A DNA stretch of 32,483 nt from assembly GCA_900696685.1 (NCBI GenBank), contig CAADHA010000061.1, forward strand, positions 1 to 32,483, given 5' to 3'. The notes under the pieces were generated by a model. The model had not been told where the DNA came from. It was given only the letters and a program-made list of their open reading frames with translations, and searched no databases. Positions 1 to 8,592 of this stretch are shown here, piece after piece (positions within the stretch are counted from its first letter, which is position 1; each line of letters begins with the position of its first letter). This stretch comes from an uncultured Planctomycetota bacterium (GTDB taxonomy: Bacteria > Planctomycetota > Phycisphaerae > Phycisphaerales > UBA5793). A program made the position numbers and the translations under genes.

Positions 1-199
1 AGACGGCGAACTCGAAGGGCTCGCCGGGGGCCTTGGTGACCTCAAAGCCGTCCTCGGTCACAACGTTGCCGACGTTGTTGACCTGGTTGTTGTTCTGCTC
101 GAGATGCTGGAAGTCCAGCGTCTGCGCGCCCGCAGACGTCCCCACGCCAAGCATCGCGCCGAGAATGGCAGTCAACGAAACCGAACGATGAGCAAACAT
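1..199 (-). CDS. Secreted protein, N-terminal part only (runs off the window)
   Basis: Only the first 66 codons are present; the rest lies beyond position 1. The ATG at 199-197 follows a good Shine-Dalgarno (AAGGAG, about 206-211) at normal spacing. The protein begins with a short basic segment (MFAHR), a hydrophobic stretch and an Ala-rich end (SAGAQ), a classic cleavable signal peptide. After the cleavage site come a Q/N-rich segment (EQNNNQVNNVGN) and the start of an EDGFEVTKAPGEPFEF segment. Such openings are common in exported, sometimes PEP-CTERM-anchored, planctomycete proteins, but the C-terminus needed to show this is missing. Function unknown. Export is well supported; anything beyond that is guesswork. 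Confidence 0.7.
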   Translation of the reverse strand, partial: MFAHRSVSLTAILGAMLGVGTSAGAQTLDFQHLEQNNNQVNNVGNVVTEDGFEVTKAPGEPFEFAV

Positions 200-620
200 G
201 TCCAATCTCCTTCTTCCAAGTGAGTACAGCGTGCGCCACCACAGCGCACGACGGAAAACCGCATCGCCATCGATGACGAAACAACAGGAGGGAATCATGG
301 TCGCGCAGCGCGCGCGACAGGGCAGGAAGCCACGGATCAGTCGTCGTTGCGGCAGAGCCGGTCAATGCGCGGGCGCGGCTCTTCGAGGCGAGCGACTCTC
401 TCAACCCCTTCGCTTGGGACACGGCCGGGGACAAAGCCGGCATCAGTATACGGCCTCAAACGCATAAGTCGTCCCAAAATGACCAGATTACACAGATTCT
501 TTACGTTCGCTTTCTGTTTGCAACTTGAAACGCGTCCGATTCAGTGCTGCCGGCTCTGAGAACCCGGGAACCAGCCCGTCTGATCTGGCACGTCTCGTCT
601 GCGCCGGTCCCGACTCCAAT
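200..620. other. Non-coding gap upstream of the truncated secreted gene
   Basis: No convincing gene. The stretch at about 440-540 is less GC-rich than its surroundings. On the minus strand a TATACT hexamer (450-445) resembles a -10 box, but no good -35 lies at 17 nt and the leader would be about 245 nt, so it is only a weak promoter candidate for the gene starting at 199. On the plus strand a Shine-Dalgarno-like AGGAGG precedes an ATG at 297, but the 56-codon Arg-rich frame behind it looks like chance. Confidence 0.4.
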
Positions 621-655
621 GAAAACCCTCCCTGGGCCGGAAGGCCGAGGGAGGG
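621..655 (-). terminator. Rho-independent terminator of the metallopeptidase gene
   Basis: A perfect 8-bp stem CCCTCCCT (626-633) / AGGGAGGG (648-655) is continued inwards by GGCC/GGCC around a GGAA loop. Read on the minus strand the stem is followed directly by TTTTC (625-621). It lies 27 nt beyond the stop codon of the gene ending at 682, the right place and orientation for an intrinsic terminator. Confidence 0.85.
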
Positions 656-681
656 TGTGAAGACCAGCAGTGGGGCAGGAA

Positions 682-3543
682 TCAGTTCGGAATCTGATCC
701 GGATTGCTCGTTGAGCAATCGCTGCCCTGGATGAGTTGGAGGTAGCCGCCGCAGGCGCCCTGGTTCGCCTGGCCGTTCACGGAGCCGCTTCCGCTGCCCG
801 TGTTCACCGTGCGGACCAGCTGCACATTGCCGGCGATGCCGAGGATGGTTCCCTGGCAGACGCCCGTCGGAATCGTCGTGCTGCCCAGTCGGCTGCCGTA
901 GACGATGCCCTGCGTCACGTTCGGGTCGGCGTTGCTCCAGGAGACCGTTACCGTGCCGGGGCACGTGCCGGTCACGTCGAGCGAATAGCCCCCGCCGCAG
1001 TTGATGGCGAAGACCTGCACGGCATCGATTCCGGCCTCGACGACCGAATCGTTGGGGTTGTCCACGGCATTGAAGCGGAGGCGCACCGTCGAGGTCGGCG
1101 TCACAAAGTCACTGACGCGGAACTCGCGGCTGGTCCATTGAGCGGCCTGGTTGGGGATGTCCTCAACCGTCGTCCACGTGTTGCCGTTGTCATTGGAGAT
1201 CTGGACGGTGAAGCGGTCGGTCACGCCGTTCACGCTGCGGAACCAGCGGGCATAGCGGACGATGCCGTCGCCGGCGCTCATGTCGATGGTGGGTGAAATG
1301 AGGCGTGTGGGTCCGCCGTCCACGTCAGAGTTGCCGCTGCGATTGGCGGTGAGGTAGCACCGCCCCGATCCGTCGTAATCGGTTGGGGGATCTTCGCGGG
1401 CGCCGCCGCCGGCCGGGATGCCGCGCTCCCATGCCCCGTCGGTGAGGTTCTCATTCTGAACCGTCCAGCCGCGGTCGGTTTCGAAGTTGTCGTCGAAGAA
1501 GATGGTGACGCCGAAGGCGGACAAAGCGGAGAACGACGACGTGGGTGCGTTGCCCGGGTCGGTGACGAGCGTGTTCTGCGTCGTGCGGGCGCTGACGTAG
1601 TAGGCGACTTGCCGTCCGCACTCGATGGCAGGGAATGTGGCGTCGTAGATGTTGGACTGCACTTCGTTCATGGCGATGTCCACCCAGCCGCTGCCGGTGT
1701 TGTAGTGGAGGCGGCCGGTGCCCGACTGAGGCTGACCGTTGAGCGCGGAGACTTCGACGCGGAAGGTCGTCCCGCCGTTGGGGTCGATTCGTTCGGGCCT
1801 GCCGTTGGGGTAGTTGAACTGGAGAAGCGCGAGGGGCGGCGCGGGCATGTTGTGCCGGCTGAAGCCCTCATTAATCTCGTTGTAGTGCGGCGTGCCGTTG
1901 CCGAGGTTGTTGTCGTTGTCATCCAGCGTCAGCCAGTCGATCGTGATCGCCGGACTGATCCCCGAAGGACGGAAGAGAATGCTGTTGATCGCGAGGTCCG
2001 CGAGGATGTTGCGGTACTCGCTCGGCTCAGTGAGGCGCAGCGCCTCCTGTGTGAAGTACGCACAGCCGGAGAGGACCTGGCCGCAGAAGTGGATTTCACC
2101 GGTGCAGGGGTAGGTGCGGCCGGCGCGAGCGTCGCGGATGTCGTTGCCGTTCTCGAAGAAGTCCTCGCCGGTGATGGGGTTTTCGGTCATGACGATCCCC
2201 ATGACGTCGCCCATGCCTTCGCCGTAGGCGCCCTGGCTGGTGCCGGCGTCGCCGACGAGTTTGTGGCCATACTCGTGGTGCACGACCGTCGAGTAGGCGG
2301 TGTTCCAGCATCCGCCGCCGCGGCGGTAGAAGTTGATCGAGGAGCCGTTGTAGAAAGCGTTGCAGGTGCTCGTGAGGTTCACGTTCGCCGTGAAGGCGCG
2401 GTTCACCTGCGGGTAGGAGGGGTTGATCTCGATGACGCGCGAGTGGATCATCGAGGTGTGGAGCATGGCGTTGACCTGCGCCGTGTTGAACTCCGCGGGA
2501 ACGTCGTTGTGCATGAAGTTCGCCGGGCCGGGAGGCAGCACGTTGAGGTCGATCACGATGGCGCCGCCGCCGCTGTTCACCACGCCGTTGAGCAGGGACG
2601 GGCCGACCATCCGGCTGCGGACCGTGACCTGCTGGCTTCCGCCGTGAGAGATGACGAAGTTGCCCTGCGCGTTGGTGTTGGCGCTGTTGCCCGTGAGAAT
2701 CTGCACCGTTACGTTGGGAAGAGGCGCCTCAACAGGCGGGTTGTTGGTCTTGTCCGGCAGCACGCCGGGCGTCGCCTTGCCCTTCACGTTGCCCGTCACG
2801 TCCACCGCGTGAACCATCGTCTCCTGGTGGATGATCGCGCCGGTGACGGCATCCACGAAGATGCGGCGCTTGTCATAGCCGCCCTGTCGGGGCAGCCCGT
2901 CGATGCCGATCGAGATGCCCAGTTCCGGCCGGCCCGTTTCGCTCACGTACGTGTACGCCAGTTTCGCCTGTGCCTGCTCGCCACGCTCATCCACGAAGAT
3001 GACCTGCTGCGGCTCATCGACGGCGGGATAGGGGTTGCCGAGGTTGCGCACGTCCATCTGCGTCAGAACGTTCTGAGGCTGTTCGAAGGTGCTCAGGTTC
3101 TTGAGGTTGTTGACGGCCAGGATGACGGGATACCGCTCCGCCCGGTCGTTGCGCACCACGAGCGTCAGATTGCTGTCGTGCACCCGCACATTGTTGCGCA
3201 TCTGGGTGAAGTAGATGGCGAAGAACTTGTAGTCGCCGGACTGCCGGTTGTACATCACGGGCTGGAAGGCCAGGCCGTCCGCCGTCGGAGACTGGTACAG
3301 GTCCGTCAGTTCGACTCCGAAGACGGCTGCGTGACGCTCGAGGAAAGACCACGCGCTGTCCTCCGGGTCTGTGCCCGTGGACATCGGCGAGCCGTAGAGC
3401 CGCGACAGGCGCCCCTCCCACTCGAAGGCCTGTACGCCCGGCCGGGCCTTGAGCAACTCGTCGAGCGGCGAATCGGCGGCCAGCGCGCCGCCTCCCACAA
3501 AACCGACCGCAAGCACTGCGGCCCACATGCTACTCTTCTTCAT
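682..3543 (-). CDS. Secreted zinc metallopeptidase, M36/M4-like (gluzincin), 953 aa
   Basis: I chose the ATG at 3543, which opens MKKSSMWAAV with a typical signal peptide (to about residue 22) and has GGGGAAG just upstream; the frame stays open for 38 more codons but that stretch is not signal-like. Residues about 25-200 resemble a fungalysin/thermolysin-type propeptide. The catalytic part has HEYGH (H423, E424, H427) followed by GEGMGD, whose E442 fits the third zinc ligand, as in fungalysins. A DDNDNNLGNGTPHYNEI segment follows, a pattern I associate with bacterial M36-like enzymes. The C-terminal third is beta-rich, with a MAM- or immune-inhibitor-like section (about 690-850) and a Cys-containing end. 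Predicted to be a secreted or cell-surface protease. It is monocistronic, with a terminator downstream. The exact peptidase family needs a profile search. Confidence 0.85.
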   Translation of the reverse strand: MKKSSMWAAVLAVGFVGGGALAADSPLDELLKARPGVQAFEWEGRLSRLYGSPMSTGTDPEDSAWSFLERHAAVFGVELTDLYQSPTADGLAFQPVMYNRQSGDYKFFAIYFTQMRNNVRVHDSNLTLVVRNDRAERYPVILAVNNLKNLSTFEQPQNVLTQMDVRNLGNPYPAVDEPQQVIFVDERGEQAQAKLAYTYVSETGRPELGISIGIDGLPRQGGYDKRRIFVDAVTGAIIHQETMVHAVDVTGNVKGKATPGVLPDKTNNPPVEAPLPNVTVQILTGNSANTNAQGNFVISHGGSQQVTVRSRMVGPSLLNGVVNSGGGAIVIDLNVLPPGPANFMHNDVPAEFNTAQVNAMLHTSMIHSRVIEINPSYPQVNRAFTANVNLTSTCNAFYNGSSINFYRRGGGCWNTAYSTVVHHEYGHKLVGDAGTSQGAYGEGMGDVMGIVMTENPITGEDFFENGNDIRDARAGRTYPCTGEIHFCGQVLSGCAYFTQEALRLTEPSEYRNILADLAINSILFRPSGISPAITIDWLTLDDNDNNLGNGTPHYNEINEGFSRHNMPAPPLALLQFNYPNGRPERIDPNGGTTFRVEVSALNGQPQSGTGRLHYNTGSGWVDIAMNEVQSNIYDATFPAIECGRQVAYYVSARTTQNTLVTDPGNAPTSSFSALSAFGVTIFFDDNFETDRGWTVQNENLTDGAWERGIPAGGGAREDPPTDYDGSGRCYLTANRSGNSDVDGGPTRLISPTIDMSAGDGIVRYARWFRSVNGVTDRFTVQISNDNGNTWTTVEDIPNQAAQWTSREFRVSDFVTPTSTVRLRFNAVDNPNDSVVEAGIDAVQVFAINCGGGYSLDVTGTCPGTVTVSWSNADPNVTQGIVYGSRLGSTTIPTGVCQGTILGIAGNVQLVRTVNTGSGSGSVNGQANQGACGGYLQLIQGSDCSTSNPDQIPN

Positions 3544-3983
3544 GGTCTTCCCCTGGAAAACGTGAGTCGGACTGGACAACCAGGACGCGATGCTCCGGCA
3601 CCCCGTCCACCCCCAGAGTGGTACACCCATCCTCCACAGAGGATGCGGCGTGCCCAACCTGAACTCCTATCAAACACGGGCCACGCCTCGTTTCATTCCG
3701 CAAAAACCCTGATTGGACACATTCCCGCCCTGAAGGCGGCCCCGGTCCGCGGCGCCTGGTCACGAGGCTGCACCGTGAATGAGCCGTGCTCTCTTCTCGA
3801 CGAGCCTTGCAGGCCCGCCTTGCCGATCCGATAACCCCACTTTCGACGAAGGGCGACTGCGGCCTTGCTTGCCGTCGAGTTGCGATTACACTCCCTGTTG
3901 CCGTGGGCGCCAGAGGCGCCGCGATCGATCGACCCTGGGCACGGAGGCTCGCACCGCTCACACCGTATGGTGGAGTTGCGCTT
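3544..3983. other. Divergent intergenic region
   Basis: About 440 bp between the start of the metallopeptidase gene (minus) and the small membrane protein gene (plus). Frames are open here only because of the high GC content and none has a believable protein. It presumably holds promoters for both genes, but I could not pick out a convincing -35/-10 pair or operator. Confidence 0.4.
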
Positions 3984-4544
3984 TTGAACCTCCGCAGCCG
4001 CGCGACATCCCGGCCAGTCCTTCGACTCGTCGGCGAGCAGGCCGCTGCGACGGGGTCTGAGTACCCCGCATGGGCCGGTCAGCCCGGCCTCAGGGCAGAG
4101 GAGAGCCGCCGATCGCAGGTGAGGCGTGAGAATCATGCGGCCTCCTTGCGCTTCGATCTCGACCCCAACGACCCTCGATGGGTTCTTGCCACGGAAGCAC
4201 GCATCGCACTTCAGGGGGCCACCCTCACGGCAGATCGGCGGCAGCGTCTTCTCGGCCTGGCACATCAACTGGGCATGAGGCCCTTCGATGCCAATCTGGT
4301 GATCGCCATTGTGCAGGATGAGGCGAGATCAGGCTCCGCCGCTCCACCGCTCGCCGGCCGCCTGCGGATCATCCCGGCGCGGGGCGATGCGACGCCGGCG
4401 GCAACGGCCCGTCCGGCCATCTGTCCCACTGGGCTACGGGCGGGAGAATCCGCGGGCCGCTCGGGCCTGAGCCTGCTCTTTCTGTCCGTGCTCGTCGCGG
4501 GCGGAGTCCTGGCGCTGCTGATCTGCTGGCTTCTGGACACGTGA
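3984..4544 (+). CDS. Small C-terminally membrane-anchored protein of unknown function
   Basis: The believable part begins around 4146 (LRFDLDPNDPRWVLATEA) and runs through a helical region (LTADRRQRLLGLAHQLGMRPFDANLVIAIVQDEA in total, about 35 residues), a Pro/Ala-rich linker and a C-terminal transmembrane helix (SGLSLLFLSVLVAGGVLALL) that ends with a short tail. This suggests a soluble cytoplasmic domain on a tail anchor. The start is uncertain: TTG at 3984 has GGTGGAG 8 nt upstream and gives 186 aa; GTG at 4119 or TTG at 4146 would give a shorter protein matching the conserved-looking core better. Residues before the core look like random high-GC translation. It converges on the ABC/SPFH operon with a 30-nt gap. 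No function can be assigned; I have an unverified impression that similar short proteins occur in other planctomycetes. Confidence 0.55.
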   Translation: MNLRSRATSRPVLRLVGEQAAATGSEYPAWAGQPGLRAEESRRSQVRRENHAASLRFDLDPNDPRWVLATEARIALQGATLTADRRQRLLGLAHQLGMRPFDANLVIAIVQDEARSGSAAPPLAGRLRIIPARGDATPAATARPAICPTGLRAGESAGRSGLSLLFLSVLVAGGVLALLICWLLDT

Positions 4545-4574
4545 TTGCGGGAGCACGATGCGCGTCCCGTTGCG

Positions 4575-6515
4575 CTACTTGCGCTCGATGGGAACGGGCG
4601 GAGCGCCTGTATCGCGCCCGCTCTCAGCCGCCTTGAGGCGGCGGTATTCGTCGAGCCCATTCGGCGGCGGGAAGGCTTCATCGAGTTTCAGTGGCAGGCC
4701 GCTGCGGGAGACCGCCTCAGCCAGGTCGCCCACGATTACGTCGTAGGTCTTGAGTTTGTAGTCATTGTCGGCCCGCTCCCAGAGGGCCAGGCGCTCGGCC
4801 ATCGTCGAGTTTCCGTCGGTCATCGCCATGCGGAAGGCCTGGAGGATCATGTTGTTCCACTCGAAGGTGAGCCGGCCCTGCTCAGGCGTGACGGCCGTCG
4901 TCGGGTTGCCGACTTCGCGGTAGAAGTAGTCGTAAATGGCCCGGGCCATGCGCAGGTTGGCGGTGTAGGTCTTCTGGTCGCCGCGGGCCAGTCCGCGGCG
5001 GAATGCGGTTGTGAGCAGGGCGATCACGTCATTGGTCGCCACGTGGATCGACGACCAGCGGTCGCCTGTCTCGAGCAGGATGAATTCCTCGAGCGCATGG
5101 GTAAAGCGATCGGGCTTGTCCCACTGGAGGAACTTCTCGTCGCGGCGGAGGCGGTCATAGACCTCCTGTGCCTTCTCATACTCGCCGAACATGTAGTACT
5201 CGCGCACGGCGTCGATGAGGAAGTTGCGGTATCCGTCGATGAAGGTCATCGGATCTTCAATGATGCGGCTCTTGATCATCCGCTCGTTCATCAGAACGTA
5301 CACGTTCTCGTAGTAGGGTACGAAGCGCAGGTCGGGGCCCGAGGTCAGTTCCTTGGTGATGAAGTCGTAGTAGATTCGCCCGGCGCGCTTGAGCGCCTGT
5401 TCAGAGTGGAAGAGAAGTCGGTCGGTGTTGATGCGGTCGAAGTCGGCCTGATCGCGGCGGCTCAGGCCCCGCTCGACTCCCACCGCCGCCCAGTAGAGCG
5501 AATGCGACGCGGGGCAGCGCCAGTCCAGCGGCCCGTGCTCGCGCGTGAACCTGAGCATGTACACCGGGTCCATGTTGTACTGATCGAGCAGCACACGCTT
5601 GCGGACGTGCGCGAGCACGAGAGGCCAGGCAGCCTTGAACCGCTCGTCCGCCAGCAGCGGGCGAAGGGCGACGACCGGGCCGTACAGCACCTGCGCCTCG
5701 GGCGAGAGTGTGCGAACGTTCGTGATCTCTCCGATTCTCGTCGCCAGGCCGGTGCGCTGCGCAATGGGGCTGGCCCCGATCGCCCGGATCAACTCGACGG
5801 TCCGCAGGAGATCGGCATCAAGCCCGAAACCGGCGTCGAGCAGCGCCGCGTACAGGTCCGCGGCCGCAGGCTCAATCTCCACGACGCGGTCCCAGCGCTG
5901 CGGCGCTTCGGCGACCTGCTGAATCCACGCGATCCGCTCTTCGTGGGCGTAGGGCGGCTCGCCGAGCAATCCCTGCCACTCGTCGGCCATCTGCTGCTTG
6001 TAGAATCTGTTGGCGTCGTCGGTGAAGCCCTCGATCTTGTGGAGAAAGAACCACGCCAGTTCGCGGTACAGCATCATCTCGCTCGGGTTGTAGCGGATGC
6101 CGTGGTTGCGCAGGAGTTCGATGCCGTCGCGCACCCACTGCCAGCGCTCGGTGCGCGTGTGGGTTGCCACGGAGATGTTGTACGCCATGTTCCACGCCTG
6201 GAACTGCCAGACGGAGGCGTAGCGGGGCTGGAGTTGTGTGATCCAGCGGCTGAGGTGATAGGCCTCGAAGAACTTGCCGTCTTCCTTGAGTTTGTCAGCG
6301 CGGATCCAGAGGTAGTTGGCGATGATCCCTCGCACGACGCCGATGCTCTGCGCCACGACCACCGGCGCCGGCGCGCCCGCGCTCGCCTCGTCCGTGTACT
6401 TCAACTGCGCATCGCTCGCCGAGGCGTTGATGGCGGGCATGAGCCGGCCCGCACCCGAGAGCGAGGCGACCAGCACCACGGCGGCACCGAGTTGGATCCA
6501 GCGGTCGCGGGTCAT
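4575..6515 (-). CDS. Membrane-anchored helical (TPR-like) protein, last gene of the SPFH-ABC operon
   Basis: 646 aa starting at the ATG at 6515, which has a perfect AGGAGG 7 nt upstream; an in-frame ATG 24 nt earlier would overlap the preceding gene and lacks such a site. Residues about 5-25 form one hydrophobic segment (IQLGAAVVLVASLSGAG) that is either a signal anchor or an uncleaved signal. The rest is soluble, rich in Trp, Tyr and Arg, and mainly helical, with TPR-like stretches early on (KFFEAYHLSRWITQLQPRY) and again around residues 330-400. No catalytic motif is visible. It starts 16 nt after the permease stop codon, so it should be translated from the same mRNA. Position and anchoring suggest an extracytoplasmic or membrane-peripheral partner of the ABC transporter, but that is inference. 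No named family is recognised. Confidence 0.85.
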   Translation of the reverse strand: MTRDRWIQLGAAVVLVASLSGAGRLMPAINASASDAQLKYTDEASAGAPAPVVVAQSIGVVRGIIANYLWIRADKLKEDGKFFEAYHLSRWITQLQPRYASVWQFQAWNMAYNISVATHTRTERWQWVRDGIELLRNHGIRYNPSEMMLYRELAWFFLHKIEGFTDDANRFYKQQMADEWQGLLGEPPYAHEERIAWIQQVAEAPQRWDRVVEIEPAAADLYAALLDAGFGLDADLLRTVELIRAIGASPIAQRTGLATRIGEITNVRTLSPEAQVLYGPVVALRPLLADERFKAAWPLVLAHVRKRVLLDQYNMDPVYMLRFTREHGPLDWRCPASHSLYWAAVGVERGLSRRDQADFDRINTDRLLFHSEQALKRAGRIYYDFITKELTSGPDLRFVPYYENVYVLMNERMIKSRIIEDPMTFIDGYRNFLIDAVREYYMFGEYEKAQEVYDRLRRDEKFLQWDKPDRFTHALEEFILLETGDRWSSIHVATNDVIALLTTAFRRGLARGDQKTYTANLRMARAIYDYFYREVGNPTTAVTPEQGRLTFEWNNMILQAFRMAMTDGNSTMAERLALWERADNDYKLKTYDVIVGDLAEAVSRSGLPLKLDEAFPPPNGLDEYRRLKAAESGRDTGAPPVPIERK

Positions 6516-6531
6516 CGCAGCCTCCTCTCGC

Positions 6532-8586
6532 TCATGCATGCCCCGAGTAGATGGCCAGTTGCCGGCTGCGGAAGACGAGCCAGCCGACGGCCGCTGCCAG
6601 ACCGCTCCAGAGCACGGTTATCCAGGCGAAGGTGTGGAGCACCAGTTCCCACGACACGTGCCGGCCCTCGATGAGGCTTTGTGTGGGGCGCACCGTTCCG
6701 TACTGCCGCAGCAGCCACTGCACGCCTGAGGCGATCTCGTACACCGCCGTGTTGACGTAGTACCGCTCCTGGGTCACCGGGTTCACGCGGTCGAAGTATT
6801 CGAGCGATGACGCGAGGAAGGGGGCGGACTCGGCTCCGAAGAAGACCGTAAACGCCAGGAGACACGCGACCGGGAAACTCGCGAACGTCGCCGCCGCGAT
6901 CCCCAGCATCGCCAGAAACGCCAGTTTCAGCCACAGGATCAGCATCGCGCGCAGGTAGTTCCACTCGAACGTGTCCACCTTGTACATGAGTTCCAGGCCG
7001 TCCCACGGGATCGTAATTGTCGAGTCGCGGTATTCTCCGGTCTGGAGATTGCCGTTGACGATGCGCAGCACCACCTTGTGGTCGCTGACGAACCCGGCAG
7101 GAATGATCGCGTTCTGCGTCTGAACGAGCACGGCCGTCTGGGGGATGATGACGTTGCCCGGCAGCCAGATCGTCACGGGCAACTGCACATCCGGCATGTT
7201 CTCGCCCGAGTGAATCTTGAAGCGCAGCGTCAGCGCGTTGCCGGGAAAATAGTTGATGAGGACGGGCTGCCCCTCGGTGAGCGGCGTCTCGCTCGGGCTC
7301 GAACGCGACGACGGGATGAACCGCAGGCGAGTCTCATCCGGCGTGACATCGAGTTCGTAGTGCTCGCCGAGAACGTAGTACACGCTCCCGTCGGCGCTGG
7401 TGACGTCGAGGTCCACGAATGACTGAATGCGGTCGCGCAGGACGATGGGCTGGGCGTCGAACCGCACCTTCGCCTTGACGCGGCGCGAGATCGGCCGCAC
7501 GTTCTCGAAGAGGTACTCCCGGTATTCCCCCGGCGGGATGGAGAGTCGCTCGGCCTGCACGGCGCTGAGCATCTCGTTGCCGAGGTTGGCCAGCGCGGCG
7601 GGATTGCCCTTGAGTTCGGGGTTGGCGTCGAGTTGCTGCTGCGCGCGCCGCAGCGCTTCGGGGCGAAGGTCCTCAACCGTCGGCCGCACGCCGATGCGCG
7701 CGGTGAGCACCTGCTCGGCGACGGCGAGTTCGTCGAAGGCGTCGACGGCTGGCTGTGTGCGCAGGTACTGCGTGAACCAGAACGTCGCTCCGCCCGTCAT
7801 CAGCAGCAGCACCGCATTGAGGACCACCATGCCGAGCCACTTGCCCATCAGATAGAAAAACCGGCCGAGGGGCTTGCTGGCAATCGAGAAGATCTGCTTG
7901 TCTCGCTGCTCAAAGGCGACGGTGGCGGTGGAAAGGAAGACCGTCATCGCCGCCAGAAGGGCGTAACTTACCCCGGTCCCGTAACTGAGAAACGTCTGGA
8001 GACGGTACTGGAGCCGTTCATGCTCGTCGAGTTGAGTCGCGAGGAGCGGAATGTAGATGATGAGCAGGACGATGAAGACGAGCGCGAGTTTCATCCGCAC
8101 CGCTTCGTCGAGCAGCAATCGCGCCACGGCGATCGGACCGATCGGCGCGGAGAGCGCCAGCCGCGCCGTGCGGATCAGCAGCAGGAAAAGAATCACCAGC
8201 GTCCCGATGCCGAGGATGATCTGCGCCCAGAGGTCCTGGCCCGCGGATTCGAGAACAAACCAGAGGGGCAGGGTGACGGCAAGGATTCCCACCGCAGAGA
8301 TCGTCAGGCCGAGAAAGGCGATGCCCACCACGGACAGTCCCGCGATGACGGTGCTGCTCACGAGATTCTCCTCGTAGGCGAGCGGCATCCAGCCTGCGGC
8401 GGCGAGGCGCGACGCCGATACCGCAAGCAACCCGACCACGAGCAGGCCGAGAACCGATGCGACGATCCTGAAGGGCAGGCCCTGTTGCAGCAGGTTGAGG
8501 CGGCTTGCGACGTTGGCCATGCGTCGCGCGATTGAGCCGCTGCGCAATTCCGAGTTGACCGGAGAGGCAAGTGAAGTGATGGTCAC
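6532..8586 (-). CDS. ABC-2 type transporter permease with a large soluble insert, 684 aa
   Basis: GTG start at 8586, six nt after the ATPase stop codon. Hydrophobic segments lie at about residues 40-62, 78-112, 121-140, 166-184, 202-222 and 253-275. A long hydrophilic domain follows (about 276-540, with many beta-like segments), then further membrane segments at about 545-600 and a last one near 655-675. Residues 225-252 contain a motif with EQRDK, SKPLGR and GKWLG, the ABC2_membrane_5/NosY-type signature also found in the divergent permease at 14636. This is a membrane component of an ABC exporter or of an ABC system acting on the membrane. The soluble insert probably faces outward, where it could contact the anchored protein encoded next. 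Substrate unknown. It is unusually large for an ABC-2 permease. Confidence 0.88.
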   Translation of the reverse strand: MTITSLASPVNSELRSGSIARRMANVASRLNLLQQGLPFRIVASVLGLLVVGLLAVSASRLAAAGWMPLAYEENLVSSTVIAGLSVVGIAFLGLTISAVGILAVTLPLWFVLESAGQDLWAQIILGIGTLVILFLLLIRTARLALSAPIGPIAVARLLLDEAVRMKLALVFIVLLIIYIPLLATQLDEHERLQYRLQTFLSYGTGVSYALLAAMTVFLSTATVAFEQRDKQIFSIASKPLGRFFYLMGKWLGMVVLNAVLLLMTGGATFWFTQYLRTQPAVDAFDELAVAEQVLTARIGVRPTVEDLRPEALRRAQQQLDANPELKGNPAALANLGNEMLSAVQAERLSIPPGEYREYLFENVRPISRRVKAKVRFDAQPIVLRDRIQSFVDLDVTSADGSVYYVLGEHYELDVTPDETRLRFIPSSRSSPSETPLTEGQPVLINYFPGNALTLRFKIHSGENMPDVQLPVTIWLPGNVIIPQTAVLVQTQNAIIPAGFVSDHKVVLRIVNGNLQTGEYRDSTITIPWDGLELMYKVDTFEWNYLRAMLILWLKLAFLAMLGIAAATFASFPVACLLAFTVFFGAESAPFLASSLEYFDRVNPVTQERYYVNTAVYEIASGVQWLLRQYGTVRPTQSLIEGRHVSWELVLHTFAWITVLWSGLAAAVGWLVFRSRQLAIYSGHA

Positions 8587-8592
8587 GTCAGA

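Noticed and set aside
297..467. Possible 56-codon gene with AGGAGG upstream
   Set aside because: Good ribosome-site match but an Arg/Gly/Ser-rich, domain-free product; judged chance in a non-coding region.
1609..3834. Very long open frame on the plus strand opposite the metallopeptidase gene
   Set aside because: It has no protein-like composition (Val/Ala/Arg/His-rich, no domains) and lies antisense to a gene with clear motifs; high GC content removes stop codons.
4628..4641. CCGCC-TTGA-GGCGG hairpin near the end of the operon as terminator
   Set aside because: It lies inside the coding sequence of the last gene and has no T-run.
4545..6674. Long plus-strand open frame opposite the anchored helical protein gene
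   Set aside because: Same reason: antisense to a gene with a perfect ribosome site and sensible protein; composition is typical of a GC-driven shadow.
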